Assembly (NCBI GenBank): GCA_025057995.1
Contig: JANXEW010000001.1
Location: 62,001 to 126,000 of the forward strand
Length of the DNA: 64,000 nt
Reading direction: 5' to 3'
Origin: Thermofilaceae archaeon
Lineage (GTDB): Archaea; Thermoproteota; Thermoprotei; Thermofilales; Thermofilaceae
Shown piece after piece: positions 9,026 to 16,050 of this stretch (positions are counted from its first letter, which is position 1; the number at the start of each line of letters is the position of its first letter). A model generated the notes under the pieces. The model saw nothing but the letters and a program-made list of their open reading frames with translations. It was not told where the DNA came from and did no database searches. The translations under genes were made by a program, and so were the position numbers.

Positions 9026-9964
9026 TTAGGCTGCAACTCCCTTTACCGCGAGGTAATCTTCAATTATTTTATTTAAAGCTTCGTTGAAAGTCATGTTGTT
9101 TGACCTAGCATACTCATCGATGTAATTTATTATATGCCGCTTTAGCAAAACTATCCTTTCGACCATATCTTCACTAGATATTTCTTCGATTACTCTCTCA
9201 GGTTCTCGAGCTAGATCAGGTTGTTCACGCAATTTACGGGCTAGGATGTCTAACTCGCTTGTACTCAACCCTCTCTTTGAGGCAGCGTCGGCGATTTTTT
9301 TGACTACACTTTCTGGATCGGATATAACCCCTCTGTAGGCTAGTTCTTCCACGGCACGTACTACTTTGGTAATTCCTGTTCTACTAACTCTCTTCTTGGG
9401 TGCAAGGGAAGGTCTTCCGGGCTTGGACTCGGCTACGATCGGGGCTATTTCGCGTAAACGTGCGTAGAGCCTTACGAAGCGTTTAATTTCATCTAACTCG
9501 ACCTGCATTCTGGTGGAGATCTCTTCCTCTGTTAACCCCATTTCATAGAGTTTAGCAAGCCCTCTTCCCACTTCCTCGGGTGTGAGGCTGTTCTGTCTAA
9601 TGTTTTCGCTCAACGAAAGCTCGACTGCCTCTCTATCGGTCATCTCTTTGACTACGCATGGAATGCCTTTGCCAAAGAATTTTTCAAAAACATCAGGTTT
9701 TTCGCGTTGGATCATTTTTATTGCTTCAAGCCTCATTCTACCACAGACTACTCCGTAACCAACTCCTTCAGGTCTTACGACCAGCGGATGGATTAGTCCC
9801 CTTAACGCGACGTCTTCAGCAAGCTTCTGTACAAGCTCCGGAGCTACATGTAGTCGAACATTTGCAGACGATGGAAATAACTTTTCTACCGGTATTAATT
9901 TGACTTGTTCCATATTCTCCACAGAGACATACCCATGTTCTATAAAAAATTTATGTGAAAACAT
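9026..9964 (-). CDS. ParB/Spo0J-like nuclease/partition protein
   Basis: 312-residue ParB-family protein. Residues ~20-110 are the ParB N-terminal (ParB/sulfiredoxin fold) domain: VKLIPVEKLFPSSANVR, LIHPLVVRP, the CGRMRLEAIK box that corresponds to the ParB/Srx GxRR-like motif, and AVELSLSENIRQNSLTPEE. A helix-turn-helix segment follows (EEISTRMQVELDEIKRFVRLY, ~145-175), and a C-terminal helical part ends in a short ribbon-helix-helix-like stretch (IINYIDEYARSNNMTFNEALNKII). It probably binds a centromere-like site for the ParA-like ATPase at 10.6 kb. A TATA-like box at 9981-9996 supports the ATG at 9964; an ATG at 9913 is a second choice. Confidence 0.83.
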   Translation of the reverse strand: MFSHKFFIEHGYVSVENMEQVKLIPVEKLFPSSANVRLHVAPELVQKLAEDVALRGLIHPLVVRPEGVGYGVVCGRMRLEAIKMIQREKPDVFEKFFGKGIPCVVKEMTDREAVELSLSENIRQNSLTPEEVGRGLAKLYEMGLTEEEISTRMQVELDEIKRFVRLYARLREIAPIVAESKPGRPSLAPKKRVSRTGITKVVRAVEELAYRGVISDPESVVKKIADAASKRGLSTSELDILARKLREQPDLAREPERVIEEISSEDMVERIVLLKRHIINYIDEYARSNNMTFNEALNKIIEDYLAVKGVAA

Positions 9965-9980
9965 TCATGTTGTCTTAAAA

Positions 9981-9996
9981 TAATTAAAACTTATAA
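9981..9996 (-). promoter_or_regulatory. TATA-like promoter of the ParB-like operon
   Basis: On the minus strand this reads TTATAAGTTTTAATTA, lying about 17-32 bases before the ATG at 9964. The spacing fits archaeal leaderless transcription of the two-gene unit running down to 8196. Confidence 0.45.
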
Positions 9997-10004
9997 ACCG
10001 GTTA

Positions 10005-10014
10005 TTTGATGTAA
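10005..10014 (+). repeat. Isolated half-site of the 10.48 kb palindrome
   Basis: TTTGATGTAA here is identical to the inner ten bases of the left palindrome arm at 10486-10495. It lies 40-50 bases before the start of the ParB-like gene, just upstream of that gene's TATA-like box, so the factor that binds the palindrome could also control this operon. Confidence 0.4.
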
Positions 10015-10084
10015 GTATTGGTTTATCTTTAGTTCATATTTTTCATAAATGAAAACTTTTTCATTAAGAGAACATAAATTTCTT

Positions 10085-10390
10085 TTATATGTTCATTACT
10101 TTTGCGAAGTATTCTCCCAGTAGTTTGCCTCGTTCTGTTAAATAGAACACACGTACTTTAAACTTTGTAAACTGGATTTTTTCTTCAGCCACCAATCCTA
10201 TGTTCTTAAGATCGTTCAAAACCCCAAGCGTCCAATTATACTGCGCTCTATACCTTCCGCCCGCTAATGCTCTCTGGATATTTGAAAGTGTGGCTTTACC
10301 TTCACGAAAGAGGAAGACTAAGACAAGGATGTGGGGATATTTGTTTTCTTTAAGAAGCTGCGAAGCGATGTTCTTAGTTTCATCGTTCAC
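10085..10390 (-). CDS. Small winged-helix DNA-binding protein
   Basis: 101-residue winged-helix regulator of the PadR/ArsR-like type. Helices YPHILVLVFLFREGKATLSNIQRAL and the recognition helix region RYRAQYNWTLGVLNDLKNIGLVAEE are followed by the wing KFKVRVFYLTERGKLL, the classic LTxxG ending of winged-helix repressors. It is likely a transcription factor for the neighbouring partition genes. The start is GTG at 10390, with a TATA-like CTTAAATTA on the minus strand around 10412-10420, so the mRNA is probably leaderless. It is divergent from the ParA-like gene, and the large palindrome lies between them, which makes this protein the first candidate for binding it. Confidence 0.8.
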   Translation of the reverse strand: MNDETKNIASQLLKENKYPHILVLVFLFREGKATLSNIQRALAGGRYRAQYNWTLGVLNDLKNIGLVAEEKIQFTKFKVRVFYLTERGKLLGEYFAKVMNI

Positions 10391-10450
10391 ATGTACATCT
10401 TTTACTCTCTAATTTAAGGCTTGTCTTCCTTCTAAGATTTTTAACTCTTT

Positions 10451-10482
10451 GTAGTATATTTACAGCTATGTAGTAAATTTAC
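10451..10482 (+). repeat. Pair of 13-bp direct repeats beside the palindrome
   Basis: GTAGTATATTTAC (10451-10463) and GTAGTAAATTTAC (10470-10482) differ at one base and are spaced 19 bases start to start. Each is itself partly dyad symmetric (GTA...TAC). The second copy overlaps the first bases of the 10479-10514 palindrome. The array lies in the 164-bp gap between the divergent winged-helix and ParA-like genes, as expected for an operator or centromere/iteron cluster. Confidence 0.5.
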
Positions 10483-10514
10483 GCCTTTGATGTAATGTTA
10501 CATCAAAGGCGTAA
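10479..10514. promoter_or_regulatory. Perfect 17-bp-arm palindrome (operator or parS-like site)
   Basis: Left arm TTACGCCTTTGATGTAA (10479-10495) and right arm TTACATCAAAGGCGTAA (10498-10514) are exact reverse complements around a two-base TG centre. It lies 12 bases upstream of the TATA-like box of the ParA-like gene and 89 bases from the start of the divergent regulator. The length and perfection fit a dimer or dimer-of-dimers binding site: an operator for the winged-helix protein or a parS-like centromere for the ParB-like protein. No T-run follows, so it is not a terminator. Confidence 0.75.
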
Positions 10515-10526
10515 CATCACGTAAAG

Positions 10527-10538
10527 TTTAAATTATAT
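10527..10538 (+). promoter_or_regulatory. TATA-like box of the ParA-like gene
   Basis: TTTAAATTATAT lies 17-28 bases before the ATG at 10555, as expected for a leaderless archaeal transcript. The 36-bp palindrome sits directly upstream, where a bound regulator could affect TBP/TFB recruitment. Confidence 0.55.
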
Positions 10539-10554
10539 CTTCTATTTTAATCCT

Positions 10555-11238
10555 ATGATTACTTTAGTCTTCAGCGGCTCGAAAGGTGGAACCGGGAAAA
10601 CGACTCTAGCGGTATCTTTAGCTATCGTATCGTCCAGTGTCGCGTCGACCCTACTGATAGATGCTAGCGCTGAAGGTGGAGCTACCGCTTATCTCTTAGG
10701 CGACGTTCCTCCCCCCTATCTTCGGGAGGATCCCCCCAGTTCTGTTAGACGGGTTGAAGGTGACACTTTGAACCTGTTCGTAGCAGTAAATCGTGGTCCT
10801 TTAGCTAACTCTTATCTTGTAGCAGAGAATGTAAGGAAATGGTCTCAAGAGTTCATGTTAGTTATAATTGATCTCCCAGCGTTGACAGATTCAGATGCCG
10901 TTGACAGGTATCTCCCTCTCATCTTAGAGAGTCATTCTATCCTTATCGTGACGGAACCTAATCCCGCTTCTATGGAGTCGGCCCTGTACACGTTTTCCGG
11001 TAAGAGGCTTGTTGTGGCCTTGAACTGCCCGCGACCCTACCCGAAGAGCGTTGTCGAACACTACAGTAAAGTGGTTGCAAGCTTCTGCAAGAGGGTTAAC
11101 GCTGACTACGTGACCGTACCTTACGAGCCTGCTGTTTCCCGTTTATCTCCTTCAACACTCAGAGTCCTCGACTACACCGGTTCAGAGTATGATGCAGCTA
11201 TAGCTAAGTTGGTTAACCTATTGCTACGTTCAAAGTGA
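10555..11238 (+). CDS. ParA/MinD-family ATPase
   Basis: 227-residue deviant Walker A ATPase. Residues 9-17 read SKGGTGKTT with both the signature Lys10 and Lys15, then TLLIDASAEGGAT (switch I/A' region) and LVIIDLPALTDSDAV (Walker B-like/switch II), with VALNCPRPYPKS near the nucleotide-base region. ParA/MinD/FlhG proteins position plasmids, chromosomes, pili or flagella in the cell. Here it is the first gene of the pilus-type locus and lies beside a ParB-like gene, so it could either segregate an element or place the secretion machine; TadZ/CpaE of Tad pili is a precedent for the second role. The ATG start is supported by the TATA-like box at 10527. Confidence 0.88.
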   Translation: MITLVFSGSKGGTGKTTLAVSLAIVSSSVASTLLIDASAEGGATAYLLGDVPPPYLREDPPSSVRRVEGDTLNLFVAVNRGPLANSYLVAENVRKWSQEFMLVIIDLPALTDSDAVDRYLPLILESHSILIVTEPNPASMESALYTFSGKRLVVALNCPRPYPKSVVEHYSKVVASFCKRVNADYVTVPYEPAVSRLSPSTLRVLDYTGSEYDAAIAKLVNLLLRSK

Positions 11239-11242
11239 AGAA

Positions 11243-11256
11243 AAGATATAAATAAC
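11243..11256 (+). promoter_or_regulatory. TATA-like promoter of the secretion-ATPase operon
   Basis: AAGATATAAATAAC lies 20-33 bases before the ATG at 11276. It starts a new transcription unit after the ParA-like gene that should run through the ATPase and the gene after it. Confidence 0.5.
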
Positions 11257-11275
11257 AATAAATTATAACAATCCT

Positions 11276-11632
11276 ATGAGCTTGAAACGAGTCTCTAGCA
11301 GGGAGCCTGAACCTAGGGATTTCTTCGAAGAGCATAAACGATTAAAGCAAGAGACTACAGGGTCCAACCCCCCTCCCCCCTCTCAAGCAGAGGCTAGAAC
11401 CCACATGTCGTCACATCAGCTGTCACAACCGCAACTCACAACTGACTTCGTGACACTTACATCCAACCTGCGGAATCTTGGATACGACACTACTCCTTTA
11501 GAGAGCCTGAAAGAGTTCGCAAAAGTACTTGATAGCGAGGAGAGGAAGCTAGCCGCTGAAATTGAGGAAAGGCAGAGGAGGCTGGAGGCTATCAGGCAGG
11601 CAAGGGAGCTCCTCAAGAGACTTGGTGTCTAA
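11276..11632 (+). CDS. Small Pro/Gln-rich and coiled-coil protein
   Basis: 118-residue hypothetical protein. The first ~55 residues are polar and low complexity, with PPPPSQAEA and many Gln/Ser, and should be disordered. Residues ~75-118 form a strongly charged amphipathic helix (EERKLAAEIEERQRRLEAIR) likely to be a coiled coil. The stop lies 2 bases before the GTG of the secretion ATPase, and both proteins share Pro/Gln-rich linkers. It is probably a partner or adaptor of the ATPase. I recognise no family. Confidence 0.7.
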   Translation: MSLKRVSSREPEPRDFFEEHKRLKQETTGSNPPPPSQAEARTHMSSHQLSQPQLTTDFVTLTSNLRNLGYDTTPLESLKEFAKVLDSEERKLAAEIEERQRRLEAIRQARELLKRLGV

Positions 11633-11634
11633 CA

Positions 11635-13119
11635 GTGCCTCTTAAGAAGGTCGTCATCAAAGGGCATCTCAAAAAGCTTACACTTAAACCTCCTTCACAA
11701 CCTCTAGTTGCAGCTCAGCCTCCACCAGCCGAACCCTCTTCACAACCTTCTACACCTCAGCCCCCTACTCTCTCACAGGCTGAATCTCAGCTTCTTCCAC
11801 CAATCGAGCCTGTTTCATCACTTCCACCTGCCGAGCTTCAGCCTCCTTCGTCACTTCTACCTCTTCAGATCGGATCTCAATCTCCTTCCTCTCAGTCTAA
11901 ATTGATGAGACGCTTTAGGCTTCAGCGGGTTAGGTTAAGGGACTCAGGGAGGCTTGAAGGTGTTGAACTTCCTCTTCCACCTTTAAAGGGGGCTAAGATG
12001 GTACGCACCTTTTCCGGCTACTTAGTGTTCGGGGACAGTGTAATTAGAGTCTACGCTGAGAGAGAGGGAGCGTGGGGTCCTCTACAGCCTTTAGCCGAGT
12101 ACAAGGGAACTCAAGAGATCTTCGTTAAGGAGATAGACGGTGAAGTGTATATAAGCGCTGGTGTGGACGGTAGAAGGAGCATAGTAGAGCTTCCTCGGCA
12201 ATTGATTGTAGAGAGGCTTGCTCAACGTATAGCCATCGAAGCTGGCATCCCACTGAGCGAGCGAAACCCTCAGGACAGCGGACAGTTCCAAGGATGGCGG
12301 GTAAACCTATCTCTACCCCAGTTGACTGGCGGATGGCACTTAAGCGCAGTCCGTGTAGTTAAGGTTGAACCTTTTGCAACTGAGCCTTTACTGCTTGCAA
12401 GGCTTATAGCGCTTACAGCTTCTCCAAACAGCTTAATTTTCGTCGGTCCACCCGGCTCCGGAAAGACGACTGCGCTAATAGGCGTGCTGAGATCAGCTGT
12501 AAACTTTTGGCCCAGGCTTCGAATATCCATCGTTGAAGAGGAATCGGAGGTAGCTACACAAGTGAGGGGACTTAACATTGTCAGCTACTTCAGCTTCGGC
12601 GATAGAAACGTTACAACCAATATCCGAACCACTCGGAGGTATGATAGACCAGATCTTCTAGTTGTAGGCGAGTTGAGAGGCGAGGAAGTTTCATCTTGGT
12701 TTGAGGCGGCTGGATCCGGCATACCCGTGTTAACTACAGCTCACAGCAGGGACTTAGGGGATGCGTTGAAACGCTTAAACACCCTTATTCAAGCAGCCGG
12801 GCTGCAAGCTTCTGTCTTAGATGCAGTTCGCGTGTGGGTTGTCTGCGGGAAAGTTGTCTCAAGCGAAGGTGGAGTTCAGAGAGGAGTTCAAGCTGCTTAC
12901 GCCGTTGATGTTAGAGGTTTCGTACCCGTCTACAAGAGTGGAAGGTACTTGCCTGAAGAAGAATTCCTGAATCTGTTACCACCCGAGCTCCAGTTCGCAG
13001 TCAATGAAGTGACTGAGTCTGAGGAAGTGTACAACTTCTTGAAGTTGAAGCTATGTGCAGAGCCGAGTAACGTCAAGTTCGAGAGGATGGAGCCCTTAAT
13101 CCCTGAGGAGGTGGTATAG
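11635..13119 (+). CDS. Type II/IV secretion-system ATPase (FlaI/TadA/GspE-like)
   Basis: 494-residue motor ATPase for a type IV pilus-type machine. Residues ~18-90 are a Pro/Ser/Gln-rich linker, unusual in length. The C-terminal domain has Walker A GPPGSGKTT (271-279), an Asp/Glu box IVEEESEV (~299-306), Walker B LVVGELRGEE (342-351, Glu in place of the common Asp) and the His box TTAHS (367-371). This order is diagnostic of the GspE/VirB11/FlaI family. It should power assembly of the prepilins at 13.7-18.6 kb together with the platform protein at 18.7 kb. The start is GTG. The stop overlaps the next gene's GTG by one base. Confidence 0.92.
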   Translation: MPLKKVVIKGHLKKLTLKPPSQPLVAAQPPPAEPSSQPSTPQPPTLSQAESQLLPPIEPVSSLPPAELQPPSSLLPLQIGSQSPSSQSKLMRRFRLQRVRLRDSGRLEGVELPLPPLKGAKMVRTFSGYLVFGDSVIRVYAEREGAWGPLQPLAEYKGTQEIFVKEIDGEVYISAGVDGRRSIVELPRQLIVERLAQRIAIEAGIPLSERNPQDSGQFQGWRVNLSLPQLTGGWHLSAVRVVKVEPFATEPLLLARLIALTASPNSLIFVGPPGSGKTTALIGVLRSAVNFWPRLRISIVEEESEVATQVRGLNIVSYFSFGDRNVTTNIRTTRRYDRPDLLVVGELRGEEVSSWFEAAGSGIPVLTTAHSRDLGDALKRLNTLIQAAGLQASVLDAVRVWVVCGKVVSSEGGVQRGVQAAYAVDVRGFVPVYKSGRYLPEEEFLNLLPPELQFAVNEVTESEEVYNFLKLKLCAEPSNVKFERMEPLIPEEVV

Positions 13120-13412
13120 TGGAGAGGCTGAAGAAGGTTTTCGGCTTCAGTGTTGAAGAGGATCCTCTGAAGAAGGAGATTGAGGAGATGCGTAAAGCTG
13201 CGAAAATGGCTTTAAAAGAGGCAGAGAAAGCTGATAAACTGGCTAAAAAGAAGGGTGAGAGAAGAGGGAAAGAAAGGCGTGGCAGTAAACTTTTAGACTG
13301 TTTTAAAAACTTTAAACGAGGTGAGAGACCTGTCAAGTCTCCTGACGAGGGGAGTGGCTTAAGCATGACTGTCGAAGAGCTAGAGTCCATCTTTAGCGAG
13401 TTTGAAAGGTGA
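13119..13412 (+). CDS. Small lysine/glutamate-rich protein
   Basis: 97-residue, highly charged protein translated from a GTG that shares one base with the ATPase stop codon (TAGTG), so the two are translationally coupled. Residues ~18-60 form a long charged helix (KKEIEEMRKAAKMALKEAEK, then a KKKGERRGKERRG basic run), and the C-terminus carries an acidic helix SMTVEELESIFSEFER. It has no signal or membrane segment. Its placement suggests a cytoplasmic partner of the ATPase or pilus base. No family is recognised. Confidence 0.7.
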   Translation: MERLKKVFGFSVEEDPLKKEIEEMRKAAKMALKEAEKADKLAKKKGERRGKERRGSKLLDCFKNFKRGERPVKSPDEGSGLSMTVEELESIFSEFER

Positions 13413-13669
13413 GGCTTCTAATGTCGGGCATATTAGCAGCCCTCCAACCCTTCAGCAGCGATTGTTAAAGGCTGATAAGTTGTCCTCGATATTTTATTAT
13501 TTTTAATTTCATTAAACCTTGTGAGACCTTGAGCGAGTTGGAGGAGCTTCGCAAAGCCGTGGAAGCGGCTAGACGTTTAACTGGAAACTTGAGACCTGAT
13601 GAGTTGAAACGGTTAAAGAGGTCCCTCGTTGCGTTAGAATTAAATACTTCTTGTCAGAAAAGATTTTTG

Positions 13670-14122
13670 ATGAGGACTAGAATGGGTGCGATGCCTCCAA
13701 CAGTGACCGTCATTATAGTTGTAGCAGCTGTCGTAGCCGCAGCTCTAGCCGCTTACTTCATATACAGCACCACAGCTAGAGGAGTTAGACAGGTCTCTCT
13801 CACGGTGATAGGACAGCCTACGCTGTACGCTATGCAAGGTGGCGTTGAACTGCGGGTAACGTTCAAGAACGATGGGACAGCTGATGTAAACCTTGCAGGT
13901 TCCATAATAGTCGTTCAGGACGTTAACAAGCAGGCAGTCCAGTTCACAAACCCGAAACCAGCAACCGGGCAGGGTAACGTAGGCACGCTTCCTCCAGGCG
14001 GTAGTACCGCCCTTAGGTACACAATTACTAACGCGACACTAGACCAGATCCCTGATGGTGCCCTCGCCACCCTGCAGACAGCGGATGGTTACCAGGTAAG
14101 TTTCGCCGTAGCTAAGCCATAA
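13670..14122 (+). CDS. Prepilin-like protein (archaeal type IV pilin)
   Basis: About 150 residues from the ATG at 13670. The N-terminus MRTRMGAMPPTVTVIIVV is a class III (prepilin peptidase) signal: short basic part, Gly/Ala before a PP-turn and then a ~25-residue hydrophobic helix that also serves as the assembly core. The rest is a beta-sandwich-like domain (LRVTFKNDGTADVNLAGSII) as in archaellin-like pilins. I prefer this start because AATTAAATAC (13638-13647) sits 23-32 bases upstream as a TATA box. The frame stays open back to a TTG at 13529, which would add a 47-residue charged helical leader. Unlike the later pilins it lacks the Cys pair. Confidence 0.8.
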   Translation: MRTRMGAMPPTVTVIIVVAAVVAAALAAYFIYSTTARGVRQVSLTVIGQPTLYAMQGGVELRVTFKNDGTADVNLAGSIIVVQDVNKQAVQFTNPKPATGQGNVGTLPPGGSTALRYTITNATLDQIPDGALATLQTADGYQVSFAVAKP

Positions 14123-14136
14123 CAACTTCAAATCTA

Positions 14137-14143
14137 TTTTTTT
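14137..14143 (+). terminator. T-tract terminator after the first pilin gene
   Basis: A seven-T run starts 15 bases after the pilin stop codon. Archaeal RNA polymerase terminates at such T-tracts without needing a hairpin. Confidence 0.4.
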
Positions 14144-14640
14144 ACCTTTTTATCCTATAATAGGGATAAGTGTATGTGCTCTTAATCCTCTCGATGAGAT
14201 TAGAACCTTTGTCTTCCATGGCTTTACCGCTGGTTTTAGACGTTTTCATGCAAAAACTGTCAAGGAAGCTTACTGTGGCAAAGGATTGAATCACTCCTAA
14301 AGTGTAGAGGGGGCAGGTAAGTATTGTTCACGTGGTATGCTACCATTCTCAAGCTTAAGCTATATAGGCTGATGCCTAGGTAGGTGTTGAGGGCTTCAGC
14401 TTCACTTGAGCTAATTGGACTGTCCGCTTACTTAAAATCAGCGTAAGACGCTTTAGCTTGGCCTTGTAGATAGAGTAGGACGGTATCCCATGTCTTACAC
14501 AGACTGCGGCTTCTTTAGCTAGAGGTGTCAGAGTGCCTTCGAGAGACTTCGCTTAAAGTCTAATTTCCTCCAGCAGGTTCACGGTTTTTGCTAGTAAAGT
14601 TACCACATTCTCGTTTTACGTAGTGTTCTTATTTATCCAA
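14142..14640 (-). pseudogene. Decayed minus-strand gene
   Basis: The 570-base gap between two genes is not random. On the minus strand three successive stretches in shifting frames read as protein: LLAKTVNLLEEIRL-stop, then SLEGTLTPLAKEAAVCVRHG through YKAKLKRLTLILSKRTVQLA (about 14590 to 14410), then EALNTYLGISLYSLSLRMVA (about 14400 to 14320), and a clean 35-codon end from ATG 14249 to the stop at 14142 (MKTSKTSGKAMEDKGSNLIE...). Stops and frameshifts separate them, so this looks like a gene broken by mutation. I do not recognise the family. The last 35 codons could be a small live ORF. Confidence 0.4.
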
Positions 14641-14658
14641 CCTACTAACCGGGCGTAA

Positions 14659-14670
14659 GAAATAAATAAT
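14659..14670 (+). promoter_or_regulatory. GAAATAAA-type promoter
   Basis: GAAATAAATAAT lies 22-33 bases before the ATG at 14692. It is one member of a promoter family repeated across this locus. Confidence 0.5.
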
Positions 14671-14691
14671 ACAACTTATGAAAAAGAGCAT

Positions 14692-15036
14692 ATGGTAAGG
14701 GGCTTGTCTTCACCTACGGTGGAGTCCGTTGAGAAAGTGTTAAAACTGAAGGCATCAGCCTCTAAAAGCGCGATTTTCTCCGTACGCTTAGTAGAGCTTT
14801 TAAACGCTACAGGGTTGAACCCGAGCTATCTCCCAAGGCTTTTCCATTTAGTGTTTGAAGCCTGCGAAGATAACGGCTATAAACTGCTCTGCGTCTACGC
14901 TAAGATCAAGGGCAACAAGGCGTTCTGGAACAGCTTAAATGAGAACATACCCGTGTATCCTCATTCGCGTTGCCTACTTTTGTTCTCAAAAAACAGCAGC
15001 TCAGAAACAAAACGTATCATACAACGACCTTGGTAA
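14692..15036 (+). CDS. Hypothetical protein
   Basis: 114-residue soluble protein that I do not recognise. It opens with SSPTVESVEKVLKLKASASK, continues with a helical region (LVELLNATGLNPSYLPRLFH), then a beta-rich half (YKLLCVYAKIKGNKAFWNSL). There is no signal sequence. Its own promoter of the locus-wide type supports that it is expressed with the pilus genes. The helical part LNATGLNPSYLPRLFHLVFE resembles a small winged-helix unit, so a regulator is possible, but this is only a guess. Confidence 0.6.
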   Translation: MVRGLSSPTVESVEKVLKLKASASKSAIFSVRLVELLNATGLNPSYLPRLFHLVFEACEDNGYKLLCVYAKIKGNKAFWNSLNENIPVYPHSRCLLLFSKNSSSETKRIIQRPW

Positions 15037-15082
15037 ATTTCTATAACCTATTAACTGCACACAGGTTGCTGTAAGGGACAAG

Positions 15083-16045
15083 CTAAGCATGTTCTGCTCT
15101 AACTACAGCTATCCCTTGTTCTTCTAACCATTTGACAATCCGGAAGCCTGTTTGCCTGAGTAGTTCTCGCAGCTCGTCGCCTTTAGGTGGGGGCTTGTAA
15201 GCGCCGAAAACGTAGTGGGGGAGAAATGCTGTGAGACCAGTTCCCGAGTACAGACACTGGTAGATGGCAAGGAACCCCTCCTTACTCAAGTTTTCACGTA
15301 CTCTCATAAGCGTCAACCGAGGGTTGAGGAGGTAGGGGATTGCATCAGCCATCAACACGGCATCCCCCTTTTCGGGAAGAGTAAGTTTTTCAGGTGGCGC
15401 GTGCAGCACTATGACCCTCTCCTCCCCACCAGTCAGCTTAAGTGCCTTCTTAAGAGCTTCAACGTTCTCTAACATTGGGTCTACTGCGAGGACGTGAGCC
15501 CTCGTTAACTCTAAGAGAGCGAATGTTGCAACTCCAACCTCTGCTGGAACGTTTAATACTTTTGCTCCTTGAGGTAGCTCTGTTAACCCTGTTTCCTCTA
15601 TACATACTTCGATAGCTAGCCTGTGAGCTAGGTTGCCTAGCGTCTTGGCGTACTCGGCCCGATACTTCGATAAAGGAGGTTTCTCGCCCTTCTCCAAGAT
15701 CTCGGGGACGAGGGCTATAGCCCTGTTGATAACAGGCATCATGTCTGCAACATCAGGGGTAGTTACCGAGCAGGGTTTCGGTGGGGATAGAACCTCAACC
15801 ATGTCTCCATTCCACTCAGCGCACCCGTTACTCACGAGGATCTCGCACACCCACTTGGCGAAATCCTTGTCTGCGAACTCCCACCAAGGCTGCTCCTGAA
15901 GCCTAGCGAGTGTACCTGTTACCTCAAGTGTCTCATAGAGCTTCCATACGGTGTACTTTTGAAGCTCCCTAGTAACCCTGAACACTCGTAAAGCTCTCGA
16001 AGGGTTTTTCAAGAAAGTTTTAACAGCGTAAGAGAAGAGAGGCAT
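15083..16045 (-). CDS. SAM-dependent methyltransferase-like protein with N-terminal helical domain
   Basis: About 320 residues. The N-terminal ~150 residues are helical and winged-helix-like, as in O-methyltransferases that dimerise. The C-terminal half is a class I Rossmann fold: motif I region AKVLNVPAEVGVATFALLEL, motif II VLAVDPMLENVEAL, then VIVLHAPPEKL and the motif IV strand DAVLMADAIPYLL. Motif I departs from the usual GxGxG (it reads NVPAEVGVA), so activity is not certain. The gene follows the zinc-ribbon gene on the minus strand; a TTG at 16057 would overlap that gene by 7 bases, while the ATG at 16045 lies 5 bases after its stop. It may modify a pilus or regulatory protein; the substrate is unknown. 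Confidence 0.72.
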   Translation of the reverse strand: MPLFSYAVKTFLKNPSRALRVFRVTRELQKYTVWKLYETLEVTGTLARLQEQPWWEFADKDFAKWVCEILVSNGCAEWNGDMVEVLSPPKPCSVTTPDVADMMPVINRAIALVPEILEKGEKPPLSKYRAEYAKTLGNLAHRLAIEVCIEETGLTELPQGAKVLNVPAEVGVATFALLELTRAHVLAVDPMLENVEALKKALKLTGGEERVIVLHAPPEKLTLPEKGDAVLMADAIPYLLNPRLTLMRVRENLSKEGFLAIYQCLYSGTGLTAFLPHYVFGAYKPPPKGDELRELLRQTGFRIVKWLEEQGIAVVRAEHA

Positions 16046-16050
16046 AACGG

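Noticed and set aside
10479-10514. Reading the palindrome as a transcription terminator hairpin
   Set aside because: It lies upstream of promoters of divergent genes and lacks a T-tract.
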